Shown in pieces: positions 39,588 to 47,754 of a stretch of 64,000 nt of DNA. Location: the NCBI RefSeq assembly GCF_017874735.1, contig NZ_JAGGLV010000004.1, forward strand, positions 336,729 to 400,728, in the 5' to 3' direction. Numbering within the stretch: the first letter of the stretch is position 1; every line of letters starts with the position of its first letter. The notes beneath the pieces are model-generated. The model did not search any database. It saw only the letters and a list, made by a program, of their open reading frames with translations, and was not told the origin of the DNA. A program made the translations under genes and the position numbers. This DNA is from Paenibacillus silagei (GTDB lineage: Bacteria; Bacillota; Bacilli; Paenibacillales; Paenibacillaceae).

Positions 39588-39795
39588 TGTTGTAATTATT
39601 GCAGGATTCCTCTATACCTAATTGCTGGCCGAAGTGCAATGTTGCATGAATTGCATAAATTTCGGTGATTAGAGCAAGTTTGCGCTGGATTTGTTGCATT
39701 TTGAGCAGGATTTCAGCATAGAACGCTTCTATGAGGCAGGATTGTTGCATTACGTGCAGGATTTCTCACCATTGTTACTGGCTGTGAAACATGGA
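39588..39795. repeat. Degenerate intergenic array, four units, 51-52-bp period
   Basis: TGTTG(T/C)A begins at 39588, 39640, 39692 and 39743, with GCAGGATT(C/T)C-type sequence following in most units. The rest of 39497-39918 shows no gene. Confidence 0.72.
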
Positions 39796-39918
39796 GCTCA
39801 TCGCTCATCGTGGCAGCTCCGATTAGCTCCTCATTCGGATGTATGCAAAGATACTTGCCCCCAAATCGTTGCACCTTTTATCCAAAACGGAGCCAAATAC
39901 ACGTTTCTAATAAAATAC

Positions 39919-39954
39919 AAATCAGGGGCGCCCCATTTGGGACGCCCCTGATTT
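39919..39954 (-). terminator. Terminator of the MFS exporter gene
   Basis: AAATCAGGGGCGCCCC / GGGACGCCCCTGATTT, strong near-palindrome. Confidence 0.88.
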
Positions 39955-39971
39955 GCTGTATACAATCCTGT

Positions 39972-41279
39972 CTACCGCGCGCGCTGGCGTAGCGGACCTC
40001 CCTTCTTCGACTTGAATGGATTCCGCTCAGGCTGGCCTTCCCCTTCCGAATCCTCCTTGCTGGGGGTTACCGCGAAAAAGGACAGCAGCCCGCCGACAGC
40101 ACCGAAGCCCGCCATGGTGAAGAACAAGGTCCAGTGTCCCCGGCTCATCAAGAGAGACACCACCGGCGGTCCCAGCGCGACCCCGATGAATCTCATGCTG
40201 CTGTAAAGAGAAGTAATCGTGCCCCGGTTCTCCTGCTCGATACCCTCTGTAATCAGCGCATCCATGCAGGGCAGGACCACCCCGATCCCGATTCCGCTTA
40301 GACTCAGGAACCCGACCATGTAATAGATGTTCTCGCTGAAGCCCGTAATCAGCGTGGCAGCGGTCAGTAAGACCATGCCGCCGAAGCCGAGCCATTTCAT
40401 GAGCAGCTTGTTTTTGCCGATGATCTTACCGCTTCCGTACGAGGCCAGACACAGGAGAGCAAGCGGAATGGCCAGTACGATGCCTTTGTAGGCCCCGTGC
40501 AGGTTATATCTCGATTCGAGGATCTCCGATAAGTAGAACAGCACCCCGAAGGTCGCGAACATGCAGATACCGCCAATAGCGAAGATGGCATACAGCCAGC
40601 GGCCCTTCTCATGCAGTACGCTCTTAATGCCGCCCAGGAATTCCTTAAGGCTGGTCTTCTCCGCTTCCTCCTCGGATTTGGGCTTCTTAACGAGGAAGAT
40701 CACAAGAATACAGGAGATCAGACACAACACAGGAATGGCGATAAACGGCGCATACCATAGCAGCGTCCCCAGATAAGCGCCCAGGATCGGGCTTACGACT
40801 TTGCCGAAGGTGTTGGAGGTCTCAACAATCCCGAGTCCCTTGCTTACCTCCTTCTCATCCTTGAACAGATCGCCCACGAAGGGAATGACGATGGGAAAAG
40901 CGCCTGCGGCACCGATCCCCTGGACGACTCGTCCGGCAAGAATAATCCAATAAGCCGTGGTTCCTGTGAAGAACCAGGCGGCGGCCACACATCCGGCTCC
41001 GCCCAGGGCGGCCAGGATCAGGCTGGGCAGAATCACTTTTTTGCGCCCGAAGCGGTCCGATAAATAGCCGGCGATCGGGATCATCAGGATGGCGATCAGG
41101 CCATAGACCGTGATGATCATGCTGACCTCAAATGCGCTCACCCCAAGCTCCTTCGAGATCTGCGGCAGAATCGGCAACAGCATCGAATTACCCAGTGTCA
41201 TAATCAGCGGGATGGAGGCGAGCGCGATCAGCGCCCCTTTTGAACCTTTCCCCCCTGGGGACTCTTTGGACCCGTTCAT
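39972..41279 (-). CDS. MFS drug/metabolite exporter, DHA1 type (435 aa)
   Basis: Twelve membrane segments with DHA1 landmarks: GYLSDRFGRKKVILP after helix 2, GRVVQGIGAAGAFPIV in helix 4 and NTFGKVVSPILGAYLG in helix 5 (motif C). The basic C-terminal tail ends RNPFKSKKGGPLRQRAR. Probably an exporter; substrate unknown. No regulator gene adjacent. Confidence 0.9.
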   Translation of the reverse strand: MNGSKESPGGKGSKGALIALASIPLIMTLGNSMLLPILPQISKELGVSAFEVSMIITVYGLIAILMIPIAGYLSDRFGRKKVILPSLILAALGGAGCVAAAWFFTGTTAYWIILAGRVVQGIGAAGAFPIVIPFVGDLFKDEKEVSKGLGIVETSNTFGKVVSPILGAYLGTLLWYAPFIAIPVLCLISCILVIFLVKKPKSEEEAEKTSLKEFLGGIKSVLHEKGRWLYAIFAIGGICMFATFGVLFYLSEILESRYNLHGAYKGIVLAIPLALLCLASYGSGKIIGKNKLLMKWLGFGGMVLLTAATLITGFSENIYYMVGFLSLSGIGIGVVLPCMDALITEGIEQENRGTITSLYSSMRFIGVALGPPVVSLLMSRGHWTLFFTMAGFGAVGGLLSFFAVTPSKEDSEGEGQPERNPFKSKKGGPLRQRAR

Positions 41280-41555
41280 GGACGAACCACCTTCTTTTAT
41301 ATTCGCTTCCTGATTATTGTCGGTCTAACGGCTGTATACACCTTGGGACTGGGACCTGCCTTTTATCAGATACCAGCCGTAGCACAAAGAACAGGCCCGT
41401 ATATAAGATACGGACGTCCAGCCTAGAACCTCCGTTCTGACTTCACATCTGTTTATTATGGCAAAAGAACCAGCGCTTTATCCGCTTCGTCTGGTTGTCC
41501 TATTCCCCCCTCCTGCGGAATAAGCTATCTATATAGAATAAAGGAGGAGGACAAC

Positions 41556-42188
41556 ATTAACGTATTCATAGGTTATATGGTTCTCGGGTTATCCCTGTCG
41601 GCTCCCATCGGGCCTATTAATGCCGCTCAATTGGACAAGGGGCTGCGCGGAGGCTTCCTGCCGGCCTGGGCGGTGGGTCTCGGCGCGGTCTGCGCCGATG
41701 TGGTCTACATGCTGCTGGTGTATTTCGGCATGATTCACCTGCTGGATGCCCCGTTCGTCAAGGCCTTCCTGTGGCTGTTCGGCTTCTTCGTGCTGGTCTA
41801 CAGCGGTGTGGAGAGCATCAGGCATTCGGGGGAACTCTCAGCAGCAGAGGTGCGGGGAAGCGGAGCCTCCCTATCCAAATCCTTCGTGTCGGGATTCCTG
41901 ATGTCGCTGTTCAATCCCCTCTCCATCCTGTTCTGGCTGGGAATCTACGGCTCCATCTTAGCCAAGGCAGTCACCGAGTACCCGATGCAGCAGCTCCTGA
42001 TCTACAGCGGGGCCATTGTCCTCGGAATACTTCTCTGGGATGTAACCATGGCGGCAGCCTCCAGCCTATTCCGCACCTTCCTGACTTCTCGGGTGCTGAA
42101 GGCGATCTCCGTATTATCCGGTCTGTCGCTGGTTGGCTTCGGCTTCTACTTCGGGATTCAGGCAGCCCGGCTGTTGTTTTTTCATTAG
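41556..42188 (+). CDS. LysE-family amino acid exporter (210 aa), probable ATT start
   Basis: Six-helix LysE/RhtB fold; SLSAPIGPINAAQLDKGLRGG is the family signature at the first helix. The ATG at 41577 has no ribosome-binding site and cuts into the first helix. In frame, seven codons upstream, ATT at 41556 stands eight bases behind a perfect AAGGAGG (41541-41547) and gives NVFIGYMVLGLSLSAP, the usual family N-terminus. ATT is a rare but known start codon (as in infC). The stop overlaps that of the convergent APC gene. Confidence 0.87.
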   Translation: MNVFIGYMVLGLSLSAPIGPINAAQLDKGLRGGFLPAWAVGLGAVCADVVYMLLVYFGMIHLLDAPFVKAFLWLFGFFVLVYSGVESIRHSGELSAAEVRGSGASLSKSFVSGFLMSLFNPLSILFWLGIYGSILAKAVTEYPMQQLLIYSGAIVLGILLWDVTMAAASSLFRTFLTSRVLKAISVLSGLSLVGFGFYFGIQAARLLFFH

Positions 42189-43513
42189 GTCTTGTGACGG
42201 AAATGCTGAACCACCCAGTCACTCAGCGCAATCAGCGCTACGATCAGCAGGCTGATATAGAAGCCCGGGCGGCTGAGCTTATGAAACAGTGTTCCGCTGA
42301 CGGCAGCAAGAATCAGCACTAGCCCGCTCCAGCGCTTCACACCGCTAAGCAGACTTGGCCTCAGCAGCTTGCTTGAGGAGAGCAGGATGAAGGCCCAGTT
42401 ATAGAGAATCATCAGCCCCGCGGCGGTGGTGATGTATTCGTACACTTTTCCCGGCAGCAGCAAGGCCATAATTACAGCCCCCGTCATACCAACCGCGATC
42501 AGGCACAGCGCCAGCAGCAGCGGATACTTGTCCTTCCACTTCTTCGCGAACACCTTGGGCGCATCCCCCTCCTGGGCCAGCGTAAGCATCATCGAGGTAA
42601 TCGCATACAGCGACGCTGTCATCGTAGAGAACCCGGCAATGATCAGCACCCCATTGAACAGATGTGGTATGAAGGCCAGATGATCACTGCGCAGGGCCAG
42701 GACGAAGGGACTCTCCTTGGGGTTAAAAGCGCTAAGCGGCACCATAATCACCGCCAGTCCAATGGACAAAATATACACGGATGCCAGCCCCAGCAGCATC
42801 ACCTTCCCCGCCTTCGGCGCTTCCTCCGGCTTCTGAAGCCGGTAAGACATAATCCCCAGCACCTCGATCCCGCCATAGGCATAGAAGGCGAAGATGAAGG
42901 CGGACCATAACCCGATGCCCCCTGACGGGAACAACGCCTGATAGCTCCTCGGCACCTTCGGGGTGAATATGCCGCCGCCAATCCAGCCCGCCAGCAGCGC
43001 GGCCGCAATCACCAGGAACATAAGAATAGCCGCCACCTTGATGACGGCCAGCACGTTCTCCACCCTGTCGAAGCCTTTGTTGCCGAAGAACACAATCCCC
43101 AGAGCAACCACCGCATAGCCCGCTGCAAAAATCCACATCGGCACGCCCGGGAACCAGAACCGCGAGAAGATCGACAGCGCCGTAAGCTGGCTGCCCATAA
43201 TCAACAGTTCTGAGAACCAGTATAACCAGCCGCTTCCGAATCCGGCCCAGCTTCCAAAGGCCTGCTTAGCATAAGAGCGGAAGGAGCCTTGCTCCGGCTG
43301 CGCCGCCGTCATCCGCGCCAGCGCATCGAAGACGACGTACGTCCCCGCCGCCGCGAGCAGATAAGCCAGCAGCACCGCCGGCCCGCCCATGGATATCGCC
43401 AGACCTGAGCCGAGGAAATACCCGGTTCCAATCGTCCCCGCAATGCCGAGCAGGCTGAGCTGCCACCACTTCAGTTTCTTGTCGTTTTCTGCCGAACGAG
43501 AAGTCTGCTTCAT
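42185..43513 (-). CDS. APC-superfamily amino acid permease (442 aa)
   Basis: Twelve hydrophobic helices; first-helix motif LSLLGIAGTIGTGYFLGSGL and the conserved PAVLLAYLLAAAGTYVVFDA of helix 2 identify the AAT/YbgF-like branch. Probably a proton-coupled importer. Convergent with, and overlapping by 4 nt, the LysE-type exporter, an import-export pair of possible physiological meaning. Confidence 0.92.
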   Translation of the reverse strand: MKQTSRSAENDKKLKWWQLSLLGIAGTIGTGYFLGSGLAISMGGPAVLLAYLLAAAGTYVVFDALARMTAAQPEQGSFRSYAKQAFGSWAGFGSGWLYWFSELLIMGSQLTALSIFSRFWFPGVPMWIFAAGYAVVALGIVFFGNKGFDRVENVLAVIKVAAILMFLVIAAALLAGWIGGGIFTPKVPRSYQALFPSGGIGLWSAFIFAFYAYGGIEVLGIMSYRLQKPEEAPKAGKVMLLGLASVYILSIGLAVIMVPLSAFNPKESPFVLALRSDHLAFIPHLFNGVLIIAGFSTMTASLYAITSMMLTLAQEGDAPKVFAKKWKDKYPLLLALCLIAVGMTGAVIMALLLPGKVYEYITTAAGLMILYNWAFILLSSSKLLRPSLLSGVKRWSGLVLILAAVSGTLFHKLSRPGFYISLLIVALIALSDWVVQHFRHKT

Positions 43514-43582
43514 GAATTCCGTCCTTGTCTCTTTAGAATGGGAGAGATCCCTCCAATTCTATAATTCCCTGCGGCCTGGGAT

Positions 43583-44581
43583 TCATGAATTTTTATTTCG
43601 GCATAGTTGAGCGTAACCGGACTCTATACTCTGTAGTGAGGTGTAAGTGGGCTGATAGCCTATTCCGGCAGCATGATCATTAAGCGAATAATAGTTATTT
43701 TTGGAGCCGGTAATGGAGTTGCAGGAAGGGTTATCTTGAATTTCATACTTCAGCCCATGGTACTCTGCGAAGTAATCCAGGATCTCAAACTTCAGCGCAG
43801 GCTTCAGCGAATACACATCATAGACCTCATTCCGCACCTTATCTTGCATACACAGCTTAATGAGCTGGACGAAATCCCCGGGATGCACATAGTCTCTTAC
43901 GATATTGTCCGCTGATGTAGACAGCACCTCTCCGCTCTTAAGATGTTGAATTATATCCGTCAGTAAATACCGGGAATCCAAATCAATGAACGCGCTAAAA
44001 AAACCGAAGATGCGCAAGTCCACGATCCGGTAGGAGCCCAGACTTCTGTGCTTAGCCTCCATATTCAGCTTAGAGATCCCGTAAAATTCCTTGGTGGACA
44101 AATGATTGGAATCCAGCTTAAGCCACTTCCCGTATGTAGCCGGCTGATCAAAGTCTGACCCGTACACCGCTCCACTGCTCAGATTAATGTATATAGCAGC
44201 CGGATGCTTGTGCAGATAGTCCAGAATCAGATTGTCGTATTGCTCGGTAATCTGAAAGACCCGGAACGGATGCTGAATCAGATCACGCGGATCTCCAATT
44301 CCCACCCCGTTAATGATCACATCATAGTCCGCTGTACGAGCAAATTGATCGTATTCACAAAGCGTAGCCCCTTCCTGAAGCTGGTTTTCCTCCAGGAAAA
44401 GAGCCATCCTGTCCCTGGACCGCGAGAATAGATACAACTCATACTCCTGTGCCGCTGCAAGACCGATAATCAGATTTTTGGCGATATGACCAGTGGCTCC
44501 TAGAATGGCAATCTTCTTGGGCTTGCGAGCTGTTGAAGCATTCCGGTTCAAGCTCTTCAATTCATCCTTTATCCTGTTCAT
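43583..44581 (-). CDS. NAD-dependent epimerase/dehydratase (extended SDR) (332 aa)
   Basis: Start at 44581 (MNRIKDELKSL); a longer frame up to 44680 runs into the upstream gene. Rossmann motif ILGATGHIAKNLIIG (about 27-41), DVIINGVGIGDP region, catalytic FYGISKLNMEAK (YxxxK). Extended SDR fold as in nucleotide-sugar 4-reductases or epimerases. First of the cell-surface glycan genes; 50 nt behind the fucosyltransferase-like gene. Confidence 0.88.
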   Translation of the reverse strand: MNRIKDELKSLNRNASTARKPKKIAILGATGHIAKNLIIGLAAAQEYELYLFSRSRDRMALFLEENQLQEGATLCEYDQFARTADYDVIINGVGIGDPRDLIQHPFRVFQITEQYDNLILDYLHKHPAAIYINLSSGAVYGSDFDQPATYGKWLKLDSNHLSTKEFYGISKLNMEAKHRSLGSYRIVDLRIFGFFSAFIDLDSRYLLTDIIQHLKSGEVLSTSADNIVRDYVHPGDFVQLIKLCMQDKVRNEVYDVYSLKPALKFEILDYFAEYHGLKYEIQDNPSCNSITGSKNNYYSLNDHAAGIGYQPTYTSLQSIESGYAQLCRNKNS

Positions 44582-44631
44582 ATAGCAGTCCCCATTCCGG
44601 TTCAGGTAAAATGCCGCTTGTGCCTTACTTC

Positions 44632-45543
44632 TCACAGCCGCGGAAACCATAATTCCCAGTATTGTTGATTCTCCGGCCACAATAATGTTGTGTTAGGTGC
44701 CAAGCCACGGTAATGACGCATATACCCGGCCAGATAAGAAAAAGACGTTCCATGCGGCCCCAGGAAGTTGGGAGCTCCCAGACAGACCAGCCAATCCACC
44801 AATGCCTGTTCTTCGAGAGACAACGAGTTGAATTCCGAGCCGGACGCCGGGAAGTCCCTGAGAAAATCTTTTTTGGTCAATAGGACTACTTCGGGATACG
44901 CCTCCCTTAGTCCGCTCATAGCTTCTCTAAGCAACTCCTCCTCAACACCTGTAGCAACATAGACTGCTGATACAGGAGGTAGCTGTGCAATGAAGTCGGT
45001 GGCTAGACGGGCCTGTTGCTGAACATAATCATCGTAACTGATGCTGTTATCCCCCGGTTGATACAGAACATCACCTTCGATTCGCATTTGTAGTGCAGTC
45101 CAATTAGAGTGCTGAGACATCCAGCCAAGAATGGCATCAGCCAATTGAAGCGGCTTCTGTGCGAACGGAATAGAATTTGCGATCCAAGCTCCCGTACGAA
45201 GCGAACTGTCCGGGGTCATAGGACTGATGGGGAAACGAGAACATACCACAATAGCCCCTTGCGACACCTCACCTGCTTCTCTAAGACGTAGAAGTGAAAC
45301 GTTTTGAATAGCCAGAACTTTCTGAAATTGATCTACCTCTATGAAAGCATCGATAGATAATGGCGAGAAAAAGGGCTCATCTGACAAATTAATGAAATTA
45401 CGCGTCTGACCATCTGCTAGTATTATACAAGCGCTCTCTCCCTGATCTCTGTACAGGAAGGCTTCTGATATTGTACGAAATAATGCCATGAACTGATTAC
45501 ACAGCCCTTCCATACCATTTACACGATTCAGGAAATATATCAT
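44632..45543 (-). CDS. O-fucosyltransferase-like protein (303 aa)
   Basis: Start at 45543 behind GAGAGGTGAAGGG. N-terminal NRVNGMEGLCNQFMALFR resembles the GG/NQ motif of GT65/GT68-like fucosyltransferases. ALQMRIEGD resembles their peptide-1 region, and LVDWLVCLGAPNFLGPHGTS the conserved C-terminal donor-binding segment. No signal peptide. Inferred role: glycosyl transfer in the cluster, perhaps onto collagen-like protein threonines. The family call is by motif resemblance only. Confidence 0.62.
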   Translation of the reverse strand: MIYFLNRVNGMEGLCNQFMALFRTISEAFLYRDQGESACIILADGQTRNFINLSDEPFFSPLSIDAFIEVDQFQKVLAIQNVSLLRLREAGEVSQGAIVVCSRFPISPMTPDSSLRTGAWIANSIPFAQKPLQLADAILGWMSQHSNWTALQMRIEGDVLYQPGDNSISYDDYVQQQARLATDFIAQLPPVSAVYVATGVEEELLREAMSGLREAYPEVVLLTKKDFLRDFPASGSEFNSLSLEEQALVDWLVCLGAPNFLGPHGTSFSYLAGYMRHYRGLAPNTTLLWPENQQYWELWFPRL

Positions 45544-45766
45544 CCCTTCACCTCTCTTCTCACAGGTTCTTATAATCAACTTATTCGCTGCAAAACTAAT
45601 TTATACAACTTACCGGACCGGAAAGTCCGGCATAATTTCAAATTGAAGTGGATCTAATGGACCTATTCCTGCAGCATCCGCATATAAATAAGCTTATCAA
45701 GTGAAGCCGGCAGGCTTTGGGGTATGACTGTGTTGAATACCAATCTAATTGCTTGGAGTGACTGCC

Positions 45767-46657
45767 ATGTACACGAATCAACTGAACGTTGCCATTCTGG
45801 GAAGCGGCAATATCGGGACCGACCTGCTAATCAAAGTTCTCCGCTCCCCGTACCTGGCCTGCACCCTCTTCACAGGGAGAAACCCGGATTCCAGAGGCCT
45901 TCAGCTTGCCAGGGAACTTGGCGTACAGGTATCCGATAGAAGCATCGATGCCATTCTGGACAATCCCGGGTGCTGCGACATTGTGATCGATGCTACCTCC
46001 GCTGCTGCCCATATCCGCCATTATCCCTTGCTCAAGGCACTAGGCAAGTTCGTAATAGATATGACTCCCTCACAGTTAGGGATAACGTGTATTCCGGCTG
46101 TGAATCTGCAGGAATGCCTGGATAGTAACGATGTGAATATGATCACCTGCGGAGGGCAGGCTTCCGTGCCGCTGGCCTATGCCATTGCCCGCTCCCAACA
46201 GGAGGTATCTTATATAGAAGTCGTATCCAGCATCGCCTCACTGAGTGCAGGGCCTGCCACAAGAATCAATCTGGATGAATACATCGAAGCTACAGAGGGT
46301 GCTCTCCGCAGTTATACCGGCTGCAGACGGGCCAAAGCCATTCTTAATCTGAACCCGGCTATTCCCAGTATTGATATGCAAACCACACTTTTCGCCGTCG
46401 TCCCTGAACCCGATATGGGGAGTCTTGCAAGAGCGGTTGAGGAAATGGTCGCCCGCATCCAGCGTTATGTCCCCGGCTATCAGCTAATTGTGCCTCCGGT
46501 CATAGAGAATGGCCGAATTGCCCTGATGGTCAAGGTACAGGGGCTTGGCGACTTCCTCCCTAGTTATGCCGGAAATCTGGATATTATCAATTGCGCAGCG
46601 ATTGCACTGGCAGAAGAATATGCCAGGCGCTCGCTTAATGTGCGCAAAGGAGGATGA
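45767..46657 (+). CDS. Acetaldehyde dehydrogenase (acylating), MhpF/DmpF type (296 aa)
   Basis: ATG at 45767 behind TTGGAGTG. Rossmann motif VAILGSGNIGTDLL near the N-terminus; catalytic Cys in NMITCGGQASVPLAYAIAR (about residue 130). Converts an aldehyde and CoA to acyl-CoA with NAD. Stop and next start overlap (GGATGA), the arrangement of the aldolase-dehydrogenase channelling complex. No aromatic meta-cleavage genes nearby, so it probably serves another pathway. Confidence 0.9.
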   Translation: MYTNQLNVAILGSGNIGTDLLIKVLRSPYLACTLFTGRNPDSRGLQLARELGVQVSDRSIDAILDNPGCCDIVIDATSAAAHIRHYPLLKALGKFVIDMTPSQLGITCIPAVNLQECLDSNDVNMITCGGQASVPLAYAIARSQQEVSYIEVVSSIASLSAGPATRINLDEYIEATEGALRSYTGCRRAKAILNLNPAIPSIDMQTTLFAVVPEPDMGSLARAVEEMVARIQRYVPGYQLIVPPVIENGRIALMVKVQGLGDFLPSYAGNLDIINCAAIALAEEYARRSLNVRKGG

Positions 46658-46659
46658 CC

Positions 46660-47661
46660 ATGCATCCACTTATTATTAGCGATCCTACACTAAGAGACGG
46701 TTCCCATGCCGTGAAGCATCAGTTAACCCGGGAGAATCTGGAGTTATATTCACGGATGGCAGAGAAAGCAGGGATGGCCGTGCTGGAGGTGGGACACGGC
46801 AACGGTCTCGGCGCCTCCTCTCTTCAGCTTGGTGAGAGTCTGCTGTCCGATGCAGAGATGCTCTCTATCTGCAGGAACAATCTCCGGCGAACCCGATTAT
46901 CTATCCATGTTATCCCAGGCTTTGCTACGATTCACCGGGATCTGCAGGCTGCACTGGAGCTGGGAGTCGATATCGTACGTGTTGCCTCTCATTGTACGGA
47001 GGCTGATCTGACGAAACGCCATATTGAATATGTTCGCGGGCAGAACCGGACCGCTTACGGTGTTCTTATGATGTCGCATATGGCTTCCGCTGAAGTCTTG
47101 GGCAGCGAAGCTCTTAAGATGCAAGGCTACGGTGCCCAAGCCATCATTCTGATGGATTCCGCCGGGGCTTATCTCCCTGGGGATGTGACTGCGAAGATTC
47201 AATACTTATGCAGTATTCTGGATATTCCTGTCGGCTTCCATGCCCATAATAATCTCGGCCTTGCCATCGGCAATTCGCTCGCTGCTGCCGAAGCAGGAGC
47301 AACCATACTTGACGGGACAGCACGGGGATTCGGAGCCGGAGCCGGCAATGCCCAACTGGAAGCGCTGGTAGCAGCGCTGCACCATTCGGGCCGGGACACG
47401 GGAATTGAACTCTATGCCTTACTTGAGCTGGCCGAACAAGCGGAGATTGCCTTCGCCAAGGCTCCCAAGCTAGGCAGCATGAGTATTGTCAGCGGCATGG
47501 CTGGAGTGTTCTCCGGCTTCGTGAAGCCGGTAGAACGAATCGCCAAGGAGTACTGCGTCGATCCCAAGGCCGTCATGGTGGAGCTTGGACGCCGTAAGGT
47601 CGTGGCTGGACAAGAGGATCTGATTCTGGAAGCGGCGCTGACCCTATCGCAACAAGCTTGA
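46660..47661 (+). CDS. 4-hydroxy-2-oxovalerate aldolase-like HMGL-family enzyme (333 aa)
   Basis: The second ATG (46660) lies six bases behind AAAGGAGG; the first (46654) abuts it. TIM-barrel with metal and base motifs SDPTLRDGSHAVKHQL (Arg-Asp pair), VRVASHCTEAD, GFHAHNNLGLAIGNSL (metal His pair) and TARGFGAGAGNAQLE. Partner of the preceding dehydrogenase: the aldolase releases pyruvate and an aldehyde that is channelled for oxidation, or runs in reverse. Confidence 0.9.
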   Translation: MHPLIISDPTLRDGSHAVKHQLTRENLELYSRMAEKAGMAVLEVGHGNGLGASSLQLGESLLSDAEMLSICRNNLRRTRLSIHVIPGFATIHRDLQAALELGVDIVRVASHCTEADLTKRHIEYVRGQNRTAYGVLMMSHMASAEVLGSEALKMQGYGAQAIILMDSAGAYLPGDVTAKIQYLCSILDIPVGFHAHNNLGLAIGNSLAAAEAGATILDGTARGFGAGAGNAQLEALVAALHHSGRDTGIELYALLELAEQAEIAFAKAPKLGSMSIVSGMAGVFSGFVKPVERIAKEYCVDPKAVMVELGRRKVVAGQEDLILEAALTLSQQA

Positions 47662-47675
47662 CGTTTCTTCTCTGC

Positions 47676-47700
47676 CACCCGCATAGCGGGTGTTTTTTTT
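47676..47700 (+). terminator. Terminator of the dehydrogenase-aldolase operon
   Basis: CACCCGC / GCGGGTG stem, 3-nt loop, eight T. Confidence 0.93.
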
Positions 47701-47715
47701 CGCGCAATTCACGCT

Positions 47716-47742
47716 AAAAAGCCGCCAAAAATCTGACGGCTC
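47716..47742 (-). terminator. Terminator of the ThDP-enzyme operon
   Basis: On the minus strand GAGCCGTCA, loop, TGGCGGCTTTTT. Confidence 0.8.
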
Positions 47743-47754
47743 TATATCCAGATA

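Noticed and set aside
39547..39992. Small frames of 60-86 codons in the 39.5-39.9 kb gap
   Set aside because: They follow the degenerate repeat and the terminator and show no domain or start signal.
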